64,000 bases of DNA, from positions 60,934-124,933 of the forward strand of contig JADGEQ010000019.1 in the NCBI GenBank assembly GCA_016744295.1, written 5' to 3'. Both the position numbers and the translations under genes were made by a program. The notes below the pieces were generated by a model. That model was not told the origin of the DNA, made no database searches, and saw nothing but the letters and a program-made list of their open reading frames with translations. Position 1 is the stretch's first letter, and each line of letters opens with the position of its first letter. Shown here in pieces: positions 16,883 through 24,222 of this stretch. This DNA is from Desulfobacteraceae bacterium. Its GTDB lineage: Bacteria; Desulfobacterota; Desulfobacteria; Desulfobacterales; Desulfobacteraceae.

Positions 16883-17581
16883 ATGGATAAAAAACAAATT
16901 ATTCAAAAGATAAAAAAATGCCTCGCCCTGGGGAAAAGCTGTAATTCCCATGAGGCGGCCCTGGCTATTAAACGGGCTCAGGAGCTGATGGAAAAGTATG
17001 GGGTTGCTGTTGATGACGTAAAATTGTCCGATGTTAACCGGGTGGATGCGTTCATGAGCAAGGCCAAAACTCCCCCTCGTTTTGCATTTTCCCTGGTGGT
17101 CATGATTCGGAATGTGTTTGGTTGCGAAATAGTGCTTGAACCAGGTTATAGTTTTAGAACCGGGTATTATACCGATATCTCTTTTATCGGTTTTGGCCCC
17201 AGTGCCGAACTTGCCGCTTACACTTTTGAGGTGTTGAACAAACAGGTTGTAAAGGGCAGAAAAACTTACCTTTCAACTCTCCAGAAACGGTTAAAAAGGT
17301 CCACAAAAACCAGGAGAGGGGATCTGTGGGCTGAGGCCTGGGTGAGAGCCGCTGCAAAAAAGGCAATTACTCTTTCATTAAGCAAGAATAAAAAAGAGCT
17401 TATTGAAAAATGGAAAGCCCGGGAATATTCAAACCTCCAAGATACTACACCGAGAAAGCTCAAATACAAGGGCCGTGGAGATTGTGATGCGATAACTAAA
17501 GGCATTGAAGCCGGCCGAAATGCCTCCCTCCACCACGGGGTGGATGGAACCGGCCATGAACCTTTAAGGCTCAACCAATAG
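16883..17581 (+). CDS. DUF2786 family protein
   Basis: 232 residues. The N-terminal ~45 residues (IIQKIKKCLALGKSCNSHEAALAIKRAQELMEKYG) are the DUF2786 signature, followed by the DUF7168-type domain. It is common in phages and of unknown function. It is basic and possibly nucleic-acid binding. It lies 4 bp after gam in the middle operon. Confidence 0.8.
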   Translation: MDKKQIIQKIKKCLALGKSCNSHEAALAIKRAQELMEKYGVAVDDVKLSDVNRVDAFMSKAKTPPRFAFSLVVMIRNVFGCEIVLEPGYSFRTGYYTDISFIGFGPSAELAAYTFEVLNKQVVKGRKTYLSTLQKRLKRSTKTRRGDLWAEAWVRAAAKKAITLSLSKNKKELIEKWKAREYSNLQDTTPRKLKYKGRGDCDAITKGIEAGRNASLHHGVDGTGHEPLRLNQ

Positions 17582-17594
17582 AGGAGCATTGAAA

Positions 17595-18206
17595 ATGAAT
17601 AAAAAGACTCAAGACTCAAGTATAAAACAAAGGCAAATCATTGCCATGGCTTGCGGCCACTTTACATTCAGCAAAGAGGATAAAAAGGCCTTGCTCATGG
17701 ATCGTTACGGCAAAGAGAGCACCACTGAACTGAACTATGCCCAGGCCGAAGAGGTGATTGATGATTTCGTAAGCAAGGGTTTTGTCATCCGTTCCACAAA
17801 AAGAAAATATATGAGAAGAAAACCATTCACCGGCAAAAAACCTGGAAAGCTTGTTGCTCTGGCGTCACCTGCTGAGCTTTCCAAAATTGACGCCGTGGCC
17901 GGCCTGATCAGCTGGCGGGTTGAGAACGGCCTGCAAAAATGGATGAAAAATCGGTTCAAGATCGAACAAGTAAAAACATCCCATAATGCCTTTGTAGTCA
18001 TTGAAGGGCTTAAGGGTATGTTTGAGAACCAAATGAAAAAGAAACACGGCCCGGATTGGTGGCAAGAACCATATGAGGATATTGAGGTCTGTTATTATAT
18101 CTCCCAGCATTTTCCGGCTATGACAAACGGGCATCCCCTTCCTGCATATACCAAGGTTCGGGATCTGGAAGATTGGCGGAAGACTACAGCCTGCATGGCA
18201 GTTTAA
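17595..18206 (+). CDS. gemA: GemA-type regulatory protein
   Basis: 204 residues of the GemA (DUF1018) family: early IKQRQIIAMACGHF, then a C-terminal region with ISWRVENGLQKWMKNRFK. In Mu, GemA affects host gene expression and DNA supercoiling. ATG 17595 has AGGAG about 8 nt upstream. It is colinear with DUF2786 and the ASCH-like gene, as in other Mu-like phages. Confidence 0.85.
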   Translation: MNKKTQDSSIKQRQIIAMACGHFTFSKEDKKALLMDRYGKESTTELNYAQAEEVIDDFVSKGFVIRSTKRKYMRRKPFTGKKPGKLVALASPAELSKIDAVAGLISWRVENGLQKWMKNRFKIEQVKTSHNAFVVIEGLKGMFENQMKKKHGPDWWQEPYEDIEVCYYISQHFPAMTNGHPLPAYTKVRDLEDWRKTTACMAV

Positions 18207-18215
18207 GGAGAAGTT

Positions 18216-18566
18216 ATGCCAAGAGGTATGAGTTTCTGGCTGACCCAACAGCAAATGAGAGATGAAATCAAGGGCGTCACCCGGCGCTGTGGTTGGTGGT
18301 TTTTAAAGCCGGGTGACATCCTTCACGCAATGGAGAAGTGCCAGGGCCTGAAGAAAGGTGAAAAACAGGTTCTTATTTACCCCATCCAGATCATTTCAAC
18401 CCGGCCGGAAGTTCTGTTTACCATTACCCATGAGGAGTGTGTAAGGGAAGGCTTTCCGAATTTAACACCCATTGGCTTTGTGGATATGTTCTGCAAAGCC
18501 AATGGGTGTCCACCGACTGAAGAGGTCAACCGGATAGCGTTTAAACGAGTTAATTTACATTGCTAA
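18216..18566 (+). CDS. ASCH-like domain protein
   Basis: 116 residues. The pattern of SFWLTQQQMRDEIKGVTRR, WWFLKPGDILHAMEKCQGLKKGEK and a C-terminal VDMFCKANGC...VNRIAFKR matches a widespread phage family with an ASCH/PUA-like fold, likely to bind RNA or modified nucleotides. AAGGAG lies 6 nt upstream of the ATG. A 16-bp perfect inverted repeat lies inside the 3' part of the gene. Confidence 0.7.
   Translation: MPRGMSFWLTQQQMRDEIKGVTRRCGWWFLKPGDILHAMEKCQGLKKGEKQVLIYPIQIISTRPEVLFTITHEECVREGFPNLTPIGFVDMFCKANGCPPTEEVNRIAFKRVNLHC
18465..18509. repeat. 16-bp perfect inverted repeat inside ASCH-like gene
   Basis: Arms 18465-18480 (ACACCCATTGGCTTTG) and 18494-18509 pair perfectly around a 13-nt loop, within codons for TPIGFVDMFCKANGCP. 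No T-run follows. It is long enough to slow ribosomes or polymerase, or to bind a dimeric protein. Confidence 0.65.
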
Positions 18567-18613
18567 TCTGTATGGTTTGTTATGTATTTAGTTGATTTTA
18601 AAAGGAAGACAAA

Positions 18614-19027
18614 ATGATCAAAGCAAGTTGTGACAAAATTCGAATAACAGTCCGAATAGATTTTGAAGGTGCTGACGTAGACGCTGTGTTTGGTCAAGCT
18701 GGCCTTTTTGATCATAATGTAAAAGGGGCAGAGACTCCAAACGCAAACAGCGTTAATTGGTGTTTGACTCAAATCTTAACGAACCACAAACAGTATCCTG
18801 AGCTTGACCGATTGAGCACCTTAGGGGCTGAACCGATGGGAACCAATGACTACATGATGGGGTGTGCTTTAATTGATTTGGATATTGATCCAGATGAGTA
18901 CACATCTACGATTCCCAGGGAGCTATCTATCATCCTTGAAACTTTCATGAAAAAGTATGTCTCGTTTATGTCAGACGGGCAGGAGTTGCAAAAAGAAACC
19001 ATTATGATTAGAGCGTTTACGAGCTAA
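18614..19027 (+). CDS. phage hypothetical protein, 137 residues
   Basis: No family recognised. It is an acidic soluble protein with alternating beta-like segments at the N-terminus (IRITVRIDFEGADVDAVFG) and a helical C-terminal part. AAAGGAAG lies 7 nt upstream of ATG. It sits between the ASCH-like gene and the PAPS-reductase-like gene. Confidence 0.6.
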   Translation: MIKASCDKIRITVRIDFEGADVDAVFGQAGLFDHNVKGAETPNANSVNWCLTQILTNHKQYPELDRLSTLGAEPMGTNDYMMGCALIDLDIDPDEYTSTIPRELSIILETFMKKYVSFMSDGQELQKETIMIRAFTS

Positions 19028-19032
19028 GGCTC

Positions 19033-19758
19033 ATGAGTAATGTATTAAGAGGTTTTCAAACTATGAGCAAAACTCATCAAAATAATATTGTTTCCCTCTC
19101 TGGTGGCAAAGATTCCACGGCTATGTTGCTCATGATGCTGGAGCGCAAAGAACCGATTCATTCAGTTGTCTTTTTTGATACTGGGTGGGAGTTCCCAGAG
19201 ATGTATGATCATATTCGGCTTATTGAAAAAATCACAGGCTTAAAAGTATGGACCTTGAATTCTCGGTTGCCCTTTCTCTATTGGATGACTGCCCGGCCGA
19301 TTTCATCTACTAAAAAAGCCTTGGCAGAACTCAAAAATGATAAACTTATTGAAAGGTGGAACGAGGCTAAAGCCTATAACAATTTACCTTCCATGCCTGG
19401 CACCAAAAAAGGAATAATTGATATTCTGGGCGGTAAGATACACCGGATCGGCAACAGTTGGCCCTCCTCATCCCGGCGATGGTGTACCAGGCAAAAGGTG
19501 GATTCCCTCAACCTTTTTTGCAAACCGATACCTAATTCCGTTTCTATGATTGGGTATGCTGCTGATGAGGAAAACAGGGCCAAGGATAACGGAAAGATAC
19601 CACAAAGATACCCTCTTATTGAGTGGGGAGTCACGGAAAAAGAGGCTTTGCAATATTGTTATGACAAGGGTTTCGACTGGGGGGGCTTTATGAACTTTTT
19701 GGGCGAGTATCTTGTTTTTGCTGTCCTTTACAGCGAGTCGGAGAGCTTAAAAAATTGA
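19033..19758 (+). pseudogene. PAPS-reductase/DndC-like PP-loop protein, frame interrupted
   Basis: The N-terminal PP-loop is SGGKDS (about 23-28), followed by FFDTGWEFPEMYDH and the WCTRQK block of phage PAPS-reductase-like proteins. The zero frame runs to 19758, but the family sequence leaves it at a run of seven G (19679-19685) and continues in the -1 frame to 19919. Either one G was lost (gene broken or phase-variable), or the heptamer G-GGG-GGC at 19680-19686 is a programmed -1 frameshift site. Possible starts are ATG 19033 and 19063. The family may act in sulfur transfer, such as nucleic-acid or cofactor thiolation; the substrate is unknown. Confidence 0.7.
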
Positions 19759-19919
19759 GGTCAAAGCGTCCTGAATTATGGCAAAAAACCTTAGAAATGG
19801 AAGCCATGATTCCAAATAACCGGGGCTTTAAAGACTATACGACAGTGGCGGATTACGAAAGGCGGTTTGATTTTGAGGACCGGCAAATGCTGATGTTTGA
19901 ACCAGCCCTGGCAGTATGA
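19680..19919 (+). other. C-terminal part of PAPS-reductase-like protein in -1 frame
   Basis: Read one base back from the G-run, the frame gives GLYELFGRVSCFCCPLQRVG, with the CxCC-P cysteine cluster expected at the end of this family. It continues with a basic helix and ends at TGA 19917-19919. A full product would join residues encoded from 19033 to this segment. Confidence 0.7.
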
Positions 19920-19995
19920 TTAAAACTCATCAAAATCGGGTTTTTAAAAATCCGGTTAATAATATAAAGACCCCTTTTATGGCCCAGGAGAAAAA

Positions 19996-20145
19996 ATGGA
20001 TCCAAAATACAAAAAACTAATGACGGCCGCCAGGAATATCTTGGAGCTTTCAGATCAAAATGATACTGGGGAATATCTTGTTGATCCGGATAACATAGAG
20101 GATCTGGCCGAGGCCCACCGAGAAGTTTATGAAATGGAGGAATAA
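19996..20145 (+). CDS. small acidic phage protein, 49 residues
   Basis: ATG 19996 with CAGGAG 5-6 nt upstream; the stop at 20143-20145 is followed by the ribosome binding site of the next gene. The protein is helical and acidic (NILELSDQNDTGEYLVDPDNI in the middle). No family recognised. It is supported by its clean ribosome binding site and position in the operon. Confidence 0.6.
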   Translation: MDPKYKKLMTAARNILELSDQNDTGEYLVDPDNIEDLAEAHREVYEMEE

Positions 20146-20155
20146 AGGAGAGGAT

Positions 20156-20533
20156 ATGAAAAACCTGAGAAAAATAACGATCTTAACCATTGTTTTATGT
20201 TTGATTCCTATGTTGCTTTTTGCCAAGCATCTACATCCTGAAAAATATTATCAAAATTCATGGTGTGCAGAGCAAGACGGCCAGGTTGAATACCGATTGC
20301 CTGATATGACCCGGTGTGATTGCTTGACAGAGACTTATGCTGTTGAAGTTGATTTTGCCAGGAAATGGTATGAAGCCGTGGGGCAGTCTCTCTATTACTC
20401 TATGCAGACCGGTAAGCGAGCAGGGATACTCCTGATTATTGAAAGCGAAAAGGATATGAAATACTGGATCAGGCTAAATTCGACTATTCAACATTTTGGT
20501 TTGCCGGTAGACACCTGGATGATTGAGCCTTAA
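20156..20533 (+). CDS. small exported protein with PD-(D/E)XK-like motifs
   Basis: 125 residues from ATG 20156 (AAAGGAGAGG upstream). Residues 1-23 form a clear signal peptide. The mature part contains CDCLTETYAVEVDFARKWYEAVGQSLYYS: D55, E64/D66, K70 and Q77xxxY81 fit the RecB-like PD-(D/E)XK nuclease pattern. The family is widespread in phages and, as far as I know, uncharacterised. An exported nuclease-like fold could act on DNA in the periplasm, for example in superinfection exclusion; this is inference and activity is unproven. Confidence 0.6.
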   Translation: MKNLRKITILTIVLCLIPMLLFAKHLHPEKYYQNSWCAEQDGQVEYRLPDMTRCDCLTETYAVEVDFARKWYEAVGQSLYYSMQTGKRAGILLIIESEKDMKYWIRLNSTIQHFGLPVDTWMIEP

Positions 20534-20569
20534 TTACTAAGGATTTTGCGTTACCAAGGAGGATATTTA

Positions 20570-20878
20570 ATGAGTCTCATATCAGACGAAAAATTCAAGG
20601 AAATGCTCACCCAGAGTAGTTTGCCGGTTCGGGCCAGTTACCGGCCGGGTGAAGTGTGCAGCATCCTTGGTATTAGCCCCAGAACTTTTTGGCGTCTGAC
20701 TGAGCAGTATGATGATCCTGAAGGCACAGGACCCCGCAATCCGAACAGCCTTGACTCATACCTTTTGCGGTCCCACCGCAGAGTAAGATACAATGAGATC
20801 CTTGCCTATCTGAACCGTAACAACACATATGAACGCAGAAATGCCCCAGACCCCCGCCAAATGCTTATATTTGATTGA
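20570..20878 (+). CDS. MerR/excisionase-like DNA-binding protein
   Basis: 102 residues from ATG 20570 (AAGGAGG 8 nt upstream). The segment YRPGEVCSILGISPRTFWRLTEQYDD is a MerR/Xis-type winged helix-turn-helix (about 24-49). It is the last gene before the strong terminator at 20.9 kb. Its place between early/middle and late genes makes it a candidate late-gene activator in the role of Mu Mor/C, which is otherwise missing here. Confidence 0.65.
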   Translation: MSLISDEKFKEMLTQSSLPVRASYRPGEVCSILGISPRTFWRLTEQYDDPEGTGPRNPNSLDSYLLRSHRRVRYNEILAYLNRNNTYERRNAPDPRQMLIFD

Positions 20879-20900
20879 TTAAAACTCAGATTTTCCCCAT

Positions 20901-20935
20901 GGCCCCTGATATTTCAATATCAGGGGCCTTTTTGT
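20901..20935 (+). terminator. strong terminator between early and late regions
   Basis: The arms GGCCCCTGATATT and its perfect complement (20901-20928) are followed by TTTTT. It separates the early/middle operon from the late genes, so late transcription needs its own promoter in 20936-21036. Confidence 0.92.
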
Positions 20936-21036
20936 TGTGCCAAAACAGTACAAACCGGACATCTTTCTCAATCCACATATGAAATAACAAAACCTACTGA
21001 GTGATATTTTTTAAATTAATTCAATAGGTTTATAGG

Positions 21037-21480
21037 ATGAAAAAAAAATGTATTGATTCAATCATACTCCATTGTAGTGATTCAGAATTTGGGGATGCAG
21101 ATCTGATCGATCAATGGCACAGGGAACGGGGTTGGAGTGGGTGCGGATATCATTTTGTCATCACCAACGGCGTCATTCAGGCCCATGAAAAATACTTGCC
21201 GTTTAATGACGGCTTGGTCCAGGTTGGGCGGGATATCAACAAAACCGGAGCCCATTGCAAAGGTCACAATACCGGTTCCATCGGGATCTGCCTGATCGGT
21301 CGGCACGGATTTACGGCAAAGCAGCTCTATGAAGCCCTGCCCGAACTTTTAAGGATGCTCATGTTTGATCATGAAATCAGTCTTGATCAAGTCCATGGGC
21401 ATTTTGAATTTTCCCGGAAGAAATCGTGCCCGAATATCTCAAAAGAAATCATACGCAAGATAGCGGAGTATTCAGTCTAA
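21037..21480 (+). CDS. endolysin, N-acetylmuramoyl-L-alanine amidase
   Basis: 147 residues of the Amidase_2 / T7-lysozyme fold. Zinc ligands are H12 (ILHCSDS), H122 (HGHFEFSRKKSCPN) and C131, with K129 near the catalytic site. It cleaves the lactoyl-alanine amide bond of peptidoglycan for host lysis. It has no signal peptide, so release depends on a holin, likely the next gene. It is first in the late region, in a Mu-like position. Confidence 0.9.
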   Translation: MKKKCIDSIILHCSDSEFGDADLIDQWHRERGWSGCGYHFVITNGVIQAHEKYLPFNDGLVQVGRDINKTGAHCKGHNTGSIGICLIGRHGFTAKQLYEALPELLRMLMFDHEISLDQVHGHFEFSRKKSCPNISKEIIRKIAEYSV

Positions 21481-21839
21481 TGAAGATTCCAATAGCCGGG
21501 TTGTCTGACAGTGAGATTGAACTTGTTAAAGCGGTTTTAGATATGGGTGGTTCAATAAGTATTGCCATCCTGATTGTCATTGCATTGGCTTTGATCACAT
21601 GGAAACTGAGCGGCCATATGGTCAAGTTCAGTGTGGATCTTGTGGCGGTTATGCAAAACCAGGCGGATGCCCTATCCGGGCAAGCCACGGCCATGGGAGA
21701 AATGAAAGACGCTTTAAATCTGTATGTGCTGAAAGATAACGATGAGCATCGGGAAATACTCCTTGGGCTTAGCGTAATGGCCAGTGAAATGAAAGAATTA
21801 ACACAAGCAATTTCGGAGTTGAATCATGACAAAATCTGA
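21480..21839 (+). CDS. holin-like small membrane protein
   Basis: 119 residues. One strong transmembrane helix (about 24-42, ISIAILIVIALALITWKL) is followed by an amphipathic, coiled-coil C-terminus. The ATG shares its A with the stop TAA of the amidase (TAATG), so the two are coupled. Adjacent amidase plus single-helix membrane protein suggests a lysis cassette. It could instead be a spanin- or DUF2730-like component of Mu-type phages. Confidence 0.6.
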   Translation: MKIPIAGLSDSEIELVKAVLDMGGSISIAILIVIALALITWKLSGHMVKFSVDLVAVMQNQADALSGQATAMGEMKDALNLYVLKDNDEHREILLGLSVMASEMKELTQAISELNHDKI

Positions 21840-22122
21840 AGCAGTTAAACATGACAGGATCCGGCATTTAATTTTGAAATCTCTATCCCCCGGCCACCCT
21901 GAGCCACTGGACACGGTTGTACTCAGAAGGCATATGGCCACATTCGGATATCCCATGACTGAAGAGGATTTAACCTCTTACGTTGCCTATCTTGAAGAAA
22001 AAGCCTTGGTTAAAGTAGACAAGCGCCCTGGAGATATCGTCATGGTTAAAATTACAGCCATTGGGATGGATGCCCTGGATGAACGTATCAATGTGATCGG
22101 CGTGGGCCAGGACCTGGAATAA
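21826..22122 (+). CDS. Mu-type winged-helix protein upstream of terminase
   Basis: 98 residues resembling the small winged-helix proteins (Mu gp26-like) found just before the terminase genes. A helix-turn-helix region (LDTVVLRRHMATFGYPMTEEDLTSYVAYLEEKALV) is followed by a beta wing. It overlaps the previous gene by 14 bp and the next by one base. It may help DNA packaging recognition. Confidence 0.6.
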   Translation: MTKSEAVKHDRIRHLILKSLSPGHPEPLDTVVLRRHMATFGYPMTEEDLTSYVAYLEEKALVKVDKRPGDIVMVKITAIGMDALDERINVIGVGQDLE

Positions 22123-22625
22123 TGGAAGATCCCCAGAAAAGACATAGGGAGATGGCTTTCAAGGTCTGGCGGGAAACCGGCCAGAACTTGGTTAAAACGG
22201 TGAAGGCCCTTTCCCAGGATCACGGGTATGACATCAGCCGCCAATCCCTTGCAAAGTGGCGTGATGACTTTAACTGGGAACGGCGGGCTGCAGCCATGGA
22301 GGTCGAAGAGCTGGAACGTCTGGATGCCATGTCTGACACGTCCATCATCAATTCTCTGATCAAGCGGCGTAAGCAATATGAAGATTATTTTGAAGCCATG
22401 GCTCCTGGAGCAATTGATAACCAGGCCCAGTACGGTCTGAATTCCGTCTTAAAAACTTTGATTGAAATCCGTAAACAAACAGGGGTTTTCAAGGTGGAAG
22501 AGTTCAGTTCTTTTTTCAAGGATCTTGTGGAATTTCTTCGCACAGAGGATCTGGAGGCTGCAGAGGCCATGGCCAGAAACTTTGATTCCTTCACAGGTCA
22601 TATCAGGAAAAAATATGTCTCTTAA
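22122..22625 (+). CDS. terminase small subunit-like protein
   Basis: 167 residues. The N-terminal helix-turn-helix region (VWRETGQNLVKTVKALSQDHGYDISRQSLAKWRDDFNWERRAAA) has the typical 'krr..A...W....NW..RA' arrangement of small terminase or DUF1804/DUF3486 proteins. A helical oligomerisation part follows. It overlaps the large terminase gene by 11 bp. It likely selects phage DNA for packaging. Confidence 0.75.
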   Translation: MEDPQKRHREMAFKVWRETGQNLVKTVKALSQDHGYDISRQSLAKWRDDFNWERRAAAMEVEELERLDAMSDTSIINSLIKRRKQYEDYFEAMAPGAIDNQAQYGLNSVLKTLIEIRKQTGVFKVEEFSSFFKDLVEFLRTEDLEAAEAMARNFDSFTGHIRKKYVS

Positions 22626-24222
22626 GAACCTTAACAAGGAAATAGAAGCTTTAAGGGCGCTGGTTCAGGCCCAGACTACACCCTTGCCCGGAGGAAAAAA
22701 AGAGAGCAAAGCAAGGATTGCCAGGGCTGCTAAAGATTTTGAATTCTTTGCTAAAACATATTTTCCCCATTACCTGATCAAGCCCAGTTCCAAGTTTCAT
22801 AAATACCAATACCAAAGGTTACAGAAACTCATTCTCACAGCTGAACAGGAAGGGGATGGAGACAAGCAGGCCGATGCTGCCCCCAGGGGAAATGCTAAAT
22901 CCACCAACTGCACATTGATTCTGCCGTTGTGGTGTGCAGCATACAAATATCGGTTGTTCCATCTTCTGGTTTCCGAGACCGCTACCCAGGGGGAAGATTT
23001 TCTGACGTTTATCAAAGTTGAGCTTGAAAGCAATGAGCGGCTTAAACAGGACTTCCCGGACATGTGTGGAGAGGGGCCTGTTTGGCGGGCTATGAACATT
23101 ATTACCAGCAACGGGATAAGGATTAAAGCAGCCGGTGCCGGGCAAAAGCTTCGAGGTTTGCGGCATGGTGCAAGAAGGCCGGATCTTGTCGTTTGTGATG
23201 ACCTTGAAAATGATGAAAATGTAGTCTCTCCGGAACAACGGACAAAGCTTGAAAAATGGTTCTTCAGGGCACTGATGAAGGTGGGGAAAAAGTATACTGT
23301 TTATATCTTGATAGGAACCATTCTGCATTATGCCAGCCTGCTTGCAACTTTGCTTAAAAAGCCTGGTTGGAAAGGCAAGAAATTCAAGTCTGTTATCTCC
23401 TGGTCGCAAAGCAACTTGTGGGACACTTGGGAGGCTATCTTTTCGGATATTACCGTGGGCAAAGAAGAGGCCGAAGCCAGGGCAGATGCTTTTTTTAAAG
23501 CGCATGAAGCGCAGATGCTTAATGGTGCAGAGGTGTTGTGGCCGGAAGAGGAGGATTATTATTACCTCATGAAAATGAGGCTCTCTGAAGGTGCAGCCCA
23601 CTTTGACAGTGAGAAACAAAACGAGCCGATTAACCCGGATGACTGCCTGTTCAAAGAAGAGGAGATTGTCTACTGGGATGAGGGCGATGTTGATCTTGCC
23701 GGTGTGGCTTCTTATGGTGCCGTGGATCCTTCCCTGGGTAAAAAATCCAGAAAGGCTGATCCGTCTGCTATTTTAACCGGGCGATATAAAGACGGCATTA
23801 TCTGGCTTGAGGTTGCAGACATTGAAAAACGTCACCCGGACCAGATTATTGAAGATGTGCTTTTATATCATAAGCGGGATCCTCTTCAGATGGCTGGTGT
23901 TGAAGTTGTACAATTTCAGCAATTCTTTAAAGACACACTTGAAAAGATTGCCCACGAACGAAGCATGACATTAAACATTGTTGAAATCCCGCAATCCCAG
24001 GACAAAACGCTTAGAATTCAATCCCTTCAGCCCTGGATTAAAAACGGGTGGATCCGGTTTAAACGGAACATGGCCACATTGGTAGATCAGTTGGTTAAGT
24101 TCCCCATGGCAGATCATGATGACGGACCTGATGCCCTAGAGATGCTGAAAACTTTGATTGAAAATTCACCAGGTCCACAAATTGCGGACGTAATGCCTGA
24201 ATTCGCGGAGGCCAGCATATGA
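22615..24222 (+). CDS. terminase large subunit
   Basis: 535 residues from ATG 22615, which overlaps the small subunit and has a weak CAGGAA upstream; the frame extends further left but through the other gene. The ATPase P-loop variant is RGNAKST (91-97) and Walker B VVCDDLEND (192-200). The RNase H-like nuclease domain has GAVDPSLG (about 358-366) and a final acidic HDDGPDALE. It pumps phage DNA into proheads and cuts it; in Mu-like phages packaging takes host DNA next to the ends. Confidence 0.92.
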   Translation: MSLKNLNKEIEALRALVQAQTTPLPGGKKESKARIARAAKDFEFFAKTYFPHYLIKPSSKFHKYQYQRLQKLILTAEQEGDGDKQADAAPRGNAKSTNCTLILPLWCAAYKYRLFHLLVSETATQGEDFLTFIKVELESNERLKQDFPDMCGEGPVWRAMNIITSNGIRIKAAGAGQKLRGLRHGARRPDLVVCDDLENDENVVSPEQRTKLEKWFFRALMKVGKKYTVYILIGTILHYASLLATLLKKPGWKGKKFKSVISWSQSNLWDTWEAIFSDITVGKEEAEARADAFFKAHEAQMLNGAEVLWPEEEDYYYLMKMRLSEGAAHFDSEKQNEPINPDDCLFKEEEIVYWDEGDVDLAGVASYGAVDPSLGKKSRKADPSAILTGRYKDGIIWLEVADIEKRHPDQIIEDVLLYHKRDPLQMAGVEVVQFQQFFKDTLEKIAHERSMTLNIVEIPQSQDKTLRIQSLQPWIKNGWIRFKRNMATLVDQLVKFPMADHDDGPDALEMLKTLIENSPGPQIADVMPEFAEASI

